NCBI GenBank assembly: GCA_008694505.1
Contig: VZDJ01007747.1
Location: forward strand, 31,873,039 to 31,937,038
Source: Cyanoderma ruficeps
Taxonomy: Eukaryota; Chordata; Aves; Passeriformes; Timaliidae
Direction: 5' to 3'
DNA length: 64,000 nt
Part shown: positions 49,333-61,281 of the stretch, piece after piece
How the letters are laid out: each line of letters opens with the position of its first letter
Numbering within the stretch: the stretch's first letter is position 1
Notes under the pieces: generated by a model
The model's database searches: none
Seen by the model: the letters and a program-made list of their open reading frames with translations, nothing else
Told to the model about the DNA's origin: nothing
Translations under genes and position numbers: made by a program

Positions 49333-52222
49333 TTACATCTTGGGGACCAGCTGAGGAATATTTGGCACTGCTCTGGTTTGCCTGACTTATTCCCCAGTTG
49401 TGGAGGTGTGACCATTGTTATTTTGGATCTCACCCACTGAGTCCTTAACTTTGTCTCTCACTCTGAAAAGAACTGATTTACTCTAAGTTGCTGTATAACT
49501 GACAAAGAAAATTTGCAGAAGTGTCTCATTTTTCATTTGTCTTCTCCTTAGAGAAGATTTAGTGACAGTATTAAGCCAAGTTCTGATGACATTCATGCCT
49601 GTGCAAATCTCAAATAAGGTATGTTCTGCTGGACATAATTACAGAGGATGCAAAGATCACAGCTTATCGACATGAATTGCTTTTTTGTTGATGCTTCTTT
49701 AAAAAGATCGATCGTGAGTCCAGTCCTTCATTCCTTACTCCCAGGAATCTTATTTGAATTTTCCTTAATGAATATCAGTACTGTTAATCTCTAGTGATTA
49801 GAAAGTCACAGGCAAGCATAAAATTCTGAAATCCTTGAAACTTCTTTATATGGGAAAAATTCTTTTTAAGACCTTTCCTAACTTCCTGTCCAACATAAAC
49901 AATACAGAAAAATACTCAATATTTTACTTTCCAGTTCTCTCATTCCATTAGTATGCAACAGATAATATTGTTGGTGTTCTATTTCTATCACTTCTTTTGA
50001 ACTCTATTAGATATTTATACATTATTTCTCATGTACCCTACAACACTATTGCAACAGCTAAATCATCATTAGAACTTATCATTATTCTTCCACAGTGTCT
50101 CTAATTTATTTGTTTTTTCTGATTCAGACTCTCAGTTACAATATTCCATTCTCTCTGTCAGACCTTTCCTAGCTGATCACTTGTATATGTGTCAATGTTT
50201 GTGAAAGAGTAAATAGAATTTAACTGGGAATCTCAATTCTTCCATAGTGTTTCACTTGAAAAACAACCTAATTGATTTGAAACTGCTTGCCTTAAAGGTT
50301 TGGAGAGCGTTAATAAAGACATTAGATGGAGGAAAAAAAAATTCTCTTACTAGAGTTCTACTTCTGAAATTACAAAAACAAAATGCAAACATTTCTATAA
50401 TACAGAAAATACATTTCACAGCCATATAAACAACCAATAAAAACATTCCTTTGGAGGAAAATATAACAAGCTGTTTCAGAAATTAATTGATAGAATAAGA
50501 AATGTCCAATCCATGTATCAAAAAAAGTAGAAGGAAGGTTCATTCTAGGGGATTTAGTGTTTATGTTCTCCTGACAACAAAACTGAGAGTATTAGCAAAG
50601 GAAGAAAAATCAACGGTTATTTTCTATCTTTGAAAGATTGCAAAAATACAATCTTTTAGAGAACTACAAAAAAATTCAGACTGACAAGTACAATGTATTG
50701 CTATTCCTGAGGGGAAAAATAGTGACATAGCTCTGACGTCAAACTGTGCCATAGTTTTAGGAGTAGGAAGAGAATTTCCAAATTCATTAAATATTAGCAT
50801 TGTTTCCCCATCAAATACATAAATTACAAGTAAAGCCAGAAACAGCTTACTCTGTATTTGTTGTACAAGTACTCGTGAGGAAAGACCATCCTGATGTGAC
50901 AGAAAGCTCCTTTTGAGGCAAAAGCAGCTTAATTGTCCAAGGAGTTTAATTGGATAGGAACTCACTTGAGCAAAGGAGGCATCTCCCTTTATTTGGAAAC
51001 CCTCTTCCCTAGATACACGTCCACAGCTGTCAGCTTTTTCACAGATTATGATCAGTGACATAAATGTGGTCACATTTGGTCCATGCAGTCAAATTTCAAC
51101 AACAGCTAATTTTTTTTCCTGACTTTAATTCTTGTATTGTTAGTCCATGACTGAAGTGGGAAAAAGAGAAATTTCAAGTGCAAAGTCAAAAGATTCTCTA
51201 TGAAGTTGATGCTGTCACATGCTTAAAGTGCTAATTTGACATACAGTCACACACTGGCCTTGTTGAACTGATTTTGTTAGTTGTATCACTTCCTAAACTT
51301 CTGAAATCATGAATGGACTCGAGTGCTGGGTCTTTTGATACAATTACTGTGATGGTCAGCACCATTTAGTCAAAAGCTTTGAGTGTGCATGTGAGAATAC
51401 GAGACCTGCTTTAGTAGCCAACTTTTAGTACCCACCTTGCAGTCTAGAGTGTGGAGAGACATTTTTATTTCTTTGTTAGGAGTGACATAAGTGGTATAGA
51501 TGTTCACCACAGGGAGACCAAAGACTGGGGACTTTTGGCTCAGCCTCGCTAAAACCAGTTAGCTTGTGTCCACTGAGCTTAACGTCACTGTGCAGTTTGC
51601 TGAAGTTGTGCGGTAGTGGATAACTAAAAGCGCCTCTTTTGCAGTCACACGTTATTTCCATTTTATGCCTTCCCAATCTGTAACTTCAACTTTTCTCAGG
51701 CTGTTAGTCATCTTCTAAAACTTTCACATTTCTGATGTTTAGAGAGTTTTAGGGCTCAGAGAGAGCTGTGAAAGTATGCAATTAGTGACAAGGATGAGAA
51801 ATGGCAGAACCTTGTCATTTCTTTATATTTTTATTGTAATGCTCACAGAGCTTCCCAGTAGCCAGCTGCCTCTAAGGCGAGCAATTGCACAGAGCTAGCA
51901 GAAGACTGCTGTTGCCCTCACCATCTTAGACTTCAAATTTGGACTTTTTGTAGTCTGTCAGAGGGCAAACTGCAGTACTTGTATTTCAAAAGTGGTGGTA
52001 TCATTTGCATGGTGTTGGCAGGAGTATAGCATAGAAAAGCACAAACTTAGGATACATCTATCACAGACTTCACTGCAATGTAAAGGTACTTAATGGGTTT
52101 TAGGTGAGGTTGCTCAGAGAGATGAGTACCCACAGCAGCACAGAATTCAGTGTGGAGTATCCATATGGATGAGCAGCTAAGCTGAGTGATGTTATAATTA
52201 AATAGTATGTGGTACTAGAGTG

Positions 52223-52252
52223 AGCTGCCTTTTTTTTTTTTTTTCAGCTGCC
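52223..52252. repeat. Poly(T) tract flanked by 7-bp direct repeats
   Basis: agctgcc (52223-52229), then 15 T and one C, then agctgcc (52246-52252). The layout imitates a target-site duplication around a minus-strand poly(A) tail with no body, but could be coincidence. Confidence 0.7.
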
Positions 52253-53324
52253 TAGGGTATATCTACATTGCAGTGCCATTTGTGGTGTGGATGCAAACTT
52301 CTTTAGCAAGATCCAGATTTCAGTTTCTCAAACACTTGCTTAAGCAGAAAGGAAGCTAAAATTCTCGTATCTCTATTTTTATGTCTGTGGCTTTCCAGGG
52401 TTTCTGTTTTCTTCCAGACTGCATCGCCATGTCACATGTAAAATTCCATATCCAAGAAAGCAGTGGAGGGCTATGCCTCTTCTGAGCTGAAGAACAAAGC
52501 CTGAAATCATTTGTGCAGTAAATGAAATAGGCTCAAGCTTCCTCTATGGTATGCAACTAATTAGCTGATGTTCATTTTCACGTTGTTCAGTCAAGCTGAG
52601 ACAATGCATAATATGCATTATAATGTCCCAGGAATGTGTCCTGGTTTTAACTGCTTCCTTTTACCACTGCTGCTCCCAGCCATGAATAAACCCTGCTTGA
52701 AATCTTGAAACATGATGGGTGTATTTTGGAGACATACATTTTCAACATCTGAATCTGAGCCTTCTGTGATGTAAAGCCTGTGAAAGAATGACTCTGGCAC
52801 TACAGCCTGGAAAATGTCTTCCTTTTAGATTTTCCTCTCTGTTTCTTCTTCTCTCTTCTTGATAGTCATCAAAAATTTCAGTTCTTTCATTAAAAAAAAA
52901 AGTTTCTCAGAGATTTTTGACTATTTGCATCCATTTAATTTTAATAATGTGTGCACCAGATTTTAGTGCTAGCAATGAAACATGATTTATTTTCCATTAT
53001 TTATTGCTATTTATTTAGGATTTAGTTAACAGTCTCTGCAGTTACAAGCAGCTAGCTTAAGCCAGCCTAGTGAGTCATTTCCTTTACACTGACACCCATT
53101 GAAATGGCTCCCTTGCTGAAAATTCACTGATGTAACCAGACAAGAACTATCGCGAGAGGTCATAGCTCATTATTTCACATTTGCTCAAGTATGTGAATGT
53201 TTCCAGGACAGAATAAAATCAAAAGGTTCTAGGCTTAGGGAGGTCAAGGACACAAGGGAGTATGGATTTTATTCACATGAACTGATACAAAATCTGTTTG
53301 CAAAATTAGGTGTAGTTACCACTA

Positions 53325-53363
53325 CCTAGGAAAATGTTTTTTTGGGCCTAGGAAAATGTTTTT
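53325..53363. repeat. 17-bp direct duplication with 3-bp spacer
   Basis: cctaggaaaatgttttt occurs at 53325 and again at 53347. The first copy has two extra T and is followed by ggg. It looks like a recent local duplication. Confidence 0.9.
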
Positions 53364-54339
53364 ATTAATGCTCCCTATCTGCACAAGCCCTGGTGTCAGG
53401 CTTGCCTATATGTTAGGAGATAAAGAATTAAAATTGTGATAATGCACTAACTCTTGTAGAAAAAGCAGAACCATAACTGACCTAATATTTAGAAGCAGCT
53501 AAACTAAATAGACATTATTAGTTCTTGGCATTTGTATGATAACTTGTTCATTTACTCATCATGGTCATCTGAGGCTTCGGTTTTCTCCCTCACTGCTTAG
53601 AAGGCATGTAACTGGATCAAGGAGAATTTTATTTCTGGAACATTCAAGAGGAGTTTGTAGCTGTATTTTATTGGTAAGAAATCAAATGCTTACAATGTAC
53701 AAAGTGTAAAGGCACGCATGTAAATGTAGGAGATCAAAGAGTTAGTCTTCTATGGGGATTATCTAATGTTACTACTTTCTCCCTCACTTATTATTATGGC
53801 ATCACTCAGAATATAGTGGGATTTCTTGTCATATTTGTTGATATACTGGAAAATACTTGAACTTCCTCCAAGTCTGCAGAGCTGTCTGCCAGGATGGATT
53901 CCTGCAGAACCAAGAGGAGCAGCTTTGGGAGCATCATGGTGGTTTTTCACTACACTAAGATGCATTCAATAAATAAAAAAGCAAACAAACCAACCTACCT
54001 TAGGATAGATGAGGTTCTAGATACCAACCTAAAAAAGGAAAATCCTACCCTTGCATGCTTCCTCTCCTCGACAGCATCGTGTTGCCATGTGCTGCCTGTC
54101 TCTGCAGACCCGGCTGTGCATCTTCCTTTGTCACAGAGCTTGGCGACTTTTCAGGCCAACAAACTAACTGGCATAATAAGAACAGAGGAAAGATTTACTT
54201 TAGACATTAAATGGTCTCTTTAGTAATGTATGATTTTTTTTTTCTTAATCTTTTTAAGAAACTCGCGTGGCTAAAAAAACCCAAAGCTAGGTAAATTTGC
54301 ATTTTTAAAACAGATACTGTGCATTCCTTACCAATTCTG

Positions 54340-54560
54340 GGGAGAGGGGGGAAGCAGGGGTTTGGCTGCTTTGGAATGTTGCTGCTCAGCATCGGGAGGG
54401 GAGGTCCGTGGATGTCTCGATGCCTGCAGCGGTGACCGCGGGGCCCGTGGCCCGCAAGGAGTTCGGCGTGTGCAGCAATCGCTGTGCCCGCACAGCCTCC
54501 TGTCGCACGGCTCCCACACCCTGGCACAGCTTCACTCCTGAAATAAAAGGAAACTGACAG
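54340..54560. promoter_or_regulatory. Isolated GC-rich, CpG-dense patch (candidate regulatory element)
   Basis: Between about 54390 and 54510 I count 14 CpG dinucleotides in roughly 120-130 bases, including 'gaccgcggggcccgtgg' (54434-54450) and 'ttcggcgtgtgc' (54462-54473). The neighbouring sequence is almost free of CpG. Such a contrast is typical of unmethylated promoters or enhancers, but the patch is shorter than a standard CpG island. Short open frames cross it on both strands (for example 118 codons, minus, 54207-54563) without recognisable domains. It could also be a first exon of a non-coding RNA, a fragment of a GC-rich gene, or an unrecognised repeat. Confidence 0.4.
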
Positions 54561-57500
54561 CACTCAGGAATTAAAAACGGCTCTGCTGGAAGAAAGAAAA
54601 GCATGCAACTGTCCTGGAAGTTTGAGTATACGGAGTTTAGGGGTCAATTTAGACTCCTCTTGCTTTTGAAATACCTAAGTTTGTTTGCTTTGCTGAAGCT
54701 TATTTTATGATTAAACAGACATTTGTCTTCCATTCATTTTCTGTAGAAAAGGCAGGTTGAAAGGAAGCCTTGTGGCTTTGTGCCCTTTTACATTCTTCAT
54801 ATTGGGATAAATAACCCCCAGTAAGAGGTGGCAAAGCTTGAATCTCTGATTGTTTTCCCATAAATATACAACAGCACTGCTGCTTGGCTGGAGTCTCTTA
54901 TTGTCAGGTACATTTGTTGCCTTCATCACTGATGCCAGGGCATTTCTCATGGACACTTGTTTGCTGATCTACAGAACTAAGCAGGAGGACTTTGCAGTCT
55001 GCTTCTTTTAAGGCAAATGTCTTCACAGAGGAGGCCTGAAAGTACTTGCTGCAAAAGAATCCACCATGGCTCATTGCTGTCCTTTTCTACAGGACTCTTT
55101 CAGAAAGTAGTTACAGGATTTTTACCCCACTGACAGTTTAAACAGTGTATATGAAGTGTTCAGGTTCATGACACTGTATTTTGCAGTACTTTGTAGAAGT
55201 TTGTTGAGAAATATTCTGGCTATGATAATTTTCTGGTAACGTGCTATTTAGGGAAAGCAGAATAGACTACGCTTGACTAACTATAGCTGCATACATTTTG
55301 GGGCAGATGGACAGGTTCTATATCATTCTGCATCATTGTGCAGCCCTTTTTTAATCCTATATTGATCTATTAGGGATGAAATTATTAATACTTAATTGCG
55401 TAAAATGGGCCCAAATATGCTCTGAATTGCATGCACATACCTCACTGGCAATTGTGCTTGCAATACCTGAAGGCATTTTGATTGCTTCATAAGATTCCCT
55501 TTCTTCTTGCCAAATACATAGTACTTCTCTGAGATCTGAACTGTTTTATTTAGTAATTAAGGTAGTTTGTGCAGCATCTTAAGGATGCAAGGGGTAGATG
55601 CATCAATTCCAAATCCAAGGACTGACTCAATGGCTCTTAAAGCTTTCCCATTAGCAAACTCTCTATAGACAGAGAATTCTCTTGAAGGCATATTTCTCTA
55701 CCTCTGGATTTGGCCCATTTTAAACTGGTATCAGAGACATAGTGAAAGTAAACACTCCTAAATCTAATGGACATTTAACAACATCCTTTCATTATACAGT
55801 TTTAATACTTTCATTTTCATTTCCATCATGTATTTTAGAGCTGACTCTCTCAAGTTACTCACAATCCTTTGGTCATTGCAGATTTGATTTTTTTCCACAG
55901 AAGATGTGTGTACAAATTGAAATTAAATTAACTTTGTGTTGCTGCTTGCCAAAGAAAATCCTAAAAAGATGCACAGTGGAGTTTTGGACAAATTCTAAGA
56001 TTTTGGAAACCTTACAGCAACCTTGAGCTTGAAGATAATATTTTAATCAGAAAGCTCCCCAAACACAACTGAGCAGGTAAACTGCAGCAATGGAAATTGA
56101 AAATCGAATTTCAAATTCACACCTTCTGCATTTAATAGTATTTTTGTCCTAGGTTCTACATGTATCAGTGAAAGAGGCCTGATATACATATAGTTCAAAA
56201 CCAGATAGCAAATTAAGAATGACATGTTGGGAATTTACTGGTGGATGAGTGTCACTTCTTTTACAACAGAATGTATTTTGTATTTTGCTGTCTTCCTACA
56301 AATCTCCCTATTCATATCTTTGCTCAGTTTTGGTTGGTCTTTTATGCCAGAGATGAATGAGGCATGTCTTTCCCCAGAAAGGTACTGTGATCCATGCTCC
56401 CTCCTCTTTGATTTCTTGTCTTGTGCTTGATACCTTTAGTGGCAACAGAAGACCATTGGGAAAACATATAATTATTTGTCTACATGCTCTTTTGCAGTCT
56501 AGTTATAGATTTTCTTTGCACTCTTAGTTGGGCTGCTAAATTTCTTTTCAATGGAAATGACTGTAAGATTGTAACTGGGCTACAAAAGCAACCGAGTTCC
56601 GTTCCAGAAGTCAAAATAAAGAATTGTCTGCTTTTGGGGAAACAAATAATTAAAATTGACAGATGAACTTTAGATAAAACACTTCATTTAATTTTGAATT
56701 GTCTAACTCCTTTTAAAAGACATGTCAAAGCAAAAGAGCTGCTTCAAAAATGAGTAATCAACAGTTTTAGACACAAACATTCTTTTCTGATCTTTGTGAG
56801 CAATTTGTTTCCCTACTGCAGTACATTCTGCAGCAAGTTTATTATCTACTGAGAACACCCTTTCTCACCATCCCACCTGACCAGTAGAAACTTCGGCAAA
56901 GACAAGTGTTAGCAAAGACATGGGGCTATAATTTAAAATGTTTGCTCTGCAATCAAGTTTCTCAGGAGTTATATAAAGTAAGATAACTTTACTAGTTTAG
57001 ATAGAGGAAGAAAAGTAAGCAGTTTCCACCTTGTACCAGTTCCTGATCTCTGGACTTGTGAAACACAAACCTGGACCACCAGCTTTGTGCTTGGGCCTAA
57101 GGATAATTTATCAATCTCTTCTGATATCCAGGCTTCTTAATCTAGGTGTTCCAAAACAATTTTCACTTGCTATGTAAGCACTGATATTTTACAGTTCTCT
57201 TTAGAAGATGAAGCACCAAGAAAAGCACTAAAAACTTCTTTTGGCAGAAGCAAAGACAGCTGTCTTTCATAAAGATTGAACCTATTTTAATTCCAGTGTT
57301 AGCCTTCATGTTGGCTGTTTTAACTAGTTGTAGGGAATGATCTTGTTTAAAAACTTCTTATATTATGGTTCAGATTAAAAAGTTGGTTGAAGATAATGGA
57401 ACTTCTGTGTGCCCTGGCTCTGGGGACACCAACTACTGAGATGTAGGACACAGAGTACAGAGCAAGAATTCCTGTAACTGTTCCAGCTTAATCCACTTCC

Positions 57501-59289
57501 CCACAGGAATTGGCACCCATCTTGTTTGTTCCAACACAGTGGACTGCTTATAGGGTTTCAGTTAAGGTTTTGAGATACACATGTGGCACCGATGTTAATA
57601 TGTATGTCTCTGTAGCTTGGATTTGTAGTAGTGGGTTTGTGGTGTGTGCATGTGTGCAAGTAAGAGGCTATTTCCTGCCTCCAAGTCTCCACCTCACCTA
57701 CCACAATCCCTGTACCTATAAAAGAGTGGATGTTTTGGACTGTTTTTTAATTTGTCTAAACATTCCTGCAACTCCTTCTAAAAAAATTAATATTATTTTG
57801 CTTCCATTTTCTAGCATAGAAGAAACTTATGACTTTTTATGAGAGTGTCTTAACTGCGGATATTTAATTGAAGCTTGCAAGATAGTCAAACAAAAAAGTC
57901 TGCCTCTTTCCAGCTGTCACTGCTGTTTAAGCCTCTTTCGTACTGTATTAGGAGTACTAAAATTTTAACTGTACTGAACAGTAAATGAAACTGTTTAGTA
58001 AACTATATCTCAAGATTGCCAGTATCTCTTCCCTAATTAGCCAGTAATACATTATTTCAATCAGCTAAAAGAAATAGGCAGTTGTTGCTACTGCCATAAA
58101 ATGCATTTCTAAAACTGACAGGAAAAGAGAGCAATTGCTCGGAGCTTGTTTGTCCGGGTTGTTTGTGTTGTAACTCTGTCAAATCTCACCACTGCAAGGC
58201 ATTTGCTCCACACCAACAAGGCATGAAGCTATGCTTAATACAAATTATACTCTGCGCTTCACAAGTGAAATGCAGCTGAGTTTATTTGCCCAAACACAGG
58301 GATAAGTAATAAATAGGTCACATGTAACTGGTTTTTAGCGTTATTTTGTATATTACAGATGAACTCCCTTCTCTGGGCTAGTTTCTAGGATCCCATGTAA
58401 ATTATCAGCTTCAACTCTTCACAAGAAATTTTCTGTTAAAAATCTGACAATATTAGGCGGGTTTTGATGATTTTTTCACTAGGATGCAACTATAGACAGT
58501 TCATACACTGTTTATTCCCTCTGGACACTGAGTAAATGAAAATTCAATATTTTATATTTAAATTCTCAAATATATGGATGTGAAGTAAAATAAATTATTT
58601 AAACTTGGTTAAAATTAGATGTTTACACTTAAAACACTACGAAAAGAGGTGTACACTGTGTGGCATAAGTATGAAAAGAAATATGGTTTAAGATTCTTGG
58701 AGTTTTTATGTATTAAAAGAAATAAACTTTAGTTGTTCTTCCTGAAGAAATAGCTAGGTAATTTTTTGACAATTTTTGAACAAATAACAAGACTGATAGA
58801 GATAATCTATTAAATATGAAGTCTTTGATTTAAAATGCACTGGGCATGGAATGTGAATTTGAAGGAAAGTTGAAGATTGAAGCATGAAAATATAAGAAAA
58901 TAGTTTATTTCAGAAAATGCTATATTCATTTTAATGGAATTTGAGTGGCCCTGCTCAGGTTTTACTTATTTGATGAGAGATTATTTTCAGGAATAATTAC
59001 ATGGGAAAGGAGGACAAAAGCAGAATGTTGGAAGTGATTAATTTGTAGCAAGAGTGGGGTTCTGGTGGTTGAGTGATTATCAATAACTTTGGTCAAGCAA
59101 TAATAGCATCCTGAAGGCATCTATTCCACACTACTAAACCTGTAATTTTGAAAGAGAAAGTCATGCATGCATTTTTGAAAGAAATTTAAATGTAGGGCTG
59201 CTTTTATGATGTGATATGTTCCCAAGGTGCTCTGTTCACCTGCCTCCCAGGAGAGCAGAACACAGCCCAGATCCACAGGGTGGACTAGG
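54561..59289. other. Unique AT-rich non-coding block
   Basis: About 4.7 kb with no recognisable gene or repeat. Frames of up to 110 codons (57510-57842, plus) have no recognisable domain. Confidence 0.5.
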
Positions 59290-59605
59290 CAGAGTGTTGT
59301 ACTTCTGTCGTGCCAACCCCACACCCATCATCTACACCTGTGTCCTTTCTACCTTCCTGTGTGCATCAGTGTGTACATCATGGGCCTGGTGAACTCGGGC
59401 TGCAGATGGGCACTAACATTGAATCCCTTGCAGATGCTGAACGCCCAGAATGCAGTTTATGCATTGAATTCTCACTGTCCTCTCCTGCTGAGGATCCACA
59501 CTCTGATACTTGTACATTGGTGACTCTTGCATGAACTTTGACCATGTAGGAAACCTATTATGTTGTCTTCAATGCATATGAGCCTTGGAGAACAGAGGCT
59601 TTTGA
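59290..59605 (+). pseudogene. Olfactory receptor pseudogene fragment (class II type), frameshifted
   Basis: Olfactory receptors are seven-helix odorant receptors usually encoded by one intronless exon of about 310 codons. Here only the middle is recognisable, spread over three frames. ANPTPIIYTCVLSTFLCAS (about 59312-59368) resembles the NPLxYTxxMS...LC stretch after the DRY motif. YIMGLVNSGCRWALTLN, in a second frame from 59374, resembles the helix-4 region (GxxNSxxHTxxTxxLxFC). CPLLLRI near 59478-59498 and SDT in the third frame at 59502-59510 resemble the PPLLKLSCSDT block. A possible trace of the later SxEGRxKAF region lies at 59571-59604 after a deletion. No DRY motif or start survives. 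The call rests on the order of several matched motifs. No intact receptor gene lies nearby in the window. Confidence 0.62.
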
Positions 59606-61198
59606 AAAAAATTGTATTTTCAACAAGGCAACTTACTGTGAGCACGTAAGAAATGTCCTCAGATACTTTCACTGGCTTCCTCTTAGATTTTAAATCAGAA
59701 TCAGGGAGCTGTTGCTCAGATTCAGCTGCGTGCCTCATTGCCTTATACGCCAACAAAGGCATACTTCACTGCCTTGCCCAAGATATATAAAGAGATGTGG
59801 AAGGGATTTGTTGCTCACCACACTTCTATGAAAAATGGAGCGCTCTACATTAAGAGGGAATCTCATCCCTATGGAGAGGATGACTTTCTCCAGGGCTGAT
59901 CTCACACTGGAATGAACTCCGGAAATTTAAAAAATCCCCACAGACCTCACTGCCTTCTGCTCCAGTTGCGAGGCACTCTTCTTTGACCCTCTCCTCTCTA
60001 ATGTAAATATTTAACAATATCCATATGTCAAAAGCAACAGTGACCACAACTCTGAAACTCTACCAAGCAAAGCACAAGCTTTTCCCATGGGGACACATTA
60101 TTAGTGATGGTGCTTCCTGTATGACTTTGCTTCTCCATACATAGCAAGACAGCACTGACTGTTCCATAGCAACCTCTGTAAGATATTAGAGCAGCTCTAG
60201 GTTACTTTTGGGAGAAAAAGGTCTAGCCTTGAAGTCAGCTGCCAGCCCAGACTGGATGAGCAGTTTCAATTTGGATGAGCAGTTGGAGATGATACAGAGA
60301 GATGGGAGTTACAGGCAGCCTGGATCTTGTGTCCATAGTCCCTTGGATTTTGTAACATATTTATTTCACCTTTATACCTGAGGTTGTAAGACCTGTGTTT
60401 TAACTAGAATGACATGCCACTCCCTGCTAGTGGCAAAATTTCAGGTATCTGAGTGCAGCACTCAAGGGATGTGACATTTATTTCACTTGCTATGTCATCA
60501 GGGACAAATGGTCAAGCTGATAGCCTGACCTAGTCTTTTTCCAGCTGTACTTCAAGACCGAGATGAACAAGTTAATGTATTTGCTCAAATAAATAATCAA
60601 AAATACTAAATCCAGGTAATAACAATTTGACAACAAAAGCTTATTATTTCTTTCTTGGAATACAACAAACCATTACTTCTTTTTCTCCTTTCCACTCCTT
60701 TTGCTTTTCCAGGTACCTCTCAAATTGCCTATAAATCTTTGACTCTTAATTTAGAAAACAATCTCTCAATCTCTACCACCTCCTGAAAAATAGTTCTGAA
60801 AACGGTAACTGTTTTAAACATCACATTATTGGTTTTGTTCAGCTCTCAGTGCTCAAGCTACTGAAAGCATTGGAAGAAAGGTAAAATGAAAGTAATAAAA
60901 TAAAAATCTTAACTGTGTTTAGATTTTTTTCACAGCACATTAAATAGAAAAGACTTATCAAGTTATACTGTTAGATTAGCTGAAATCTGCCGATTCCACT
61001 GAAGTGCCACAACCTACATATATAGGTTTGTGAAAGGTATACTCAGCGATAAAACTCATGTAATTTTGGAAATAACACATATGCACCTCGGGTACTTGAA
61101 ATACCCTGGGATCATGCTTTATGATAGTTGTGTTTACAAGAACACAGAGGCCTTAAGTAGTGATTTGGCTTCTAATGTCCCCTGTTCAATTAAGTATA
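59606..61198. other. Unique non-coding sequence
   Basis: No gene is recognised. A 13-base direct repeat (tggatgagcagtt) lies at 60253-60265 and 60272-60284. Possible downstream remnants of the olfactory-receptor relic could not be confirmed. Confidence 0.5.
60253..60284. repeat. 13-bp direct repeat, 19-bp period
   Basis: tggatgagcagtt is present twice without mismatch, separated by six bases. Confidence 0.88.
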
Positions 61199-61243
61199 TC
61201 ACAAAATCACAGAATTGCTGGGGCTGGAAGGGACCCCTGGTTA
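61199..61243 (-). mobile_element. CR1 LINE 3' tail, very short
   Basis: 'tcacaaaatcacagaattg' followed by 'ctggggctggaagggacc' is the complement of the extreme 3' end of a CR1 element. Only about 45 bases are kept, and a TATC/TACA-type simple repeat follows directly. Confidence 0.82.
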
Positions 61244-61245
61244 TC

Positions 61246-61281
61246 ATATACGTATCTATCTATATATACCTACATACATAA
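61246..61281. repeat. Imperfect TATC/TACA simple repeat
   Basis: A run of TATC, TATA and TACA units directly after the CR1 tail, which in this orientation lies on the 5' side of the truncated element. Confidence 0.75.

Larger units (their letters stand above)
49333..54339. other. Unique non-coding block
   Basis: About 5 kb with no recognisable gene. It contains the T15 tract at 52230-52244 flanked by 7-base direct repeats, and the spaced duplication at 53325-53363. A 149-codon minus-strand frame at 50624-51073 shows no domain. Confidence 0.5.

Noticed and set aside
50624..51073. 149-codon minus-strand open frame
   Set aside because: No recognisable domain or composition bias; length compatible with chance.
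54207..54563. 118-codon minus-strand open frame through the CpG patch
   Set aside because: GC-rich sequence lacks stop codons by composition; no domain was recognised. Kept only as a CpG-dense patch.
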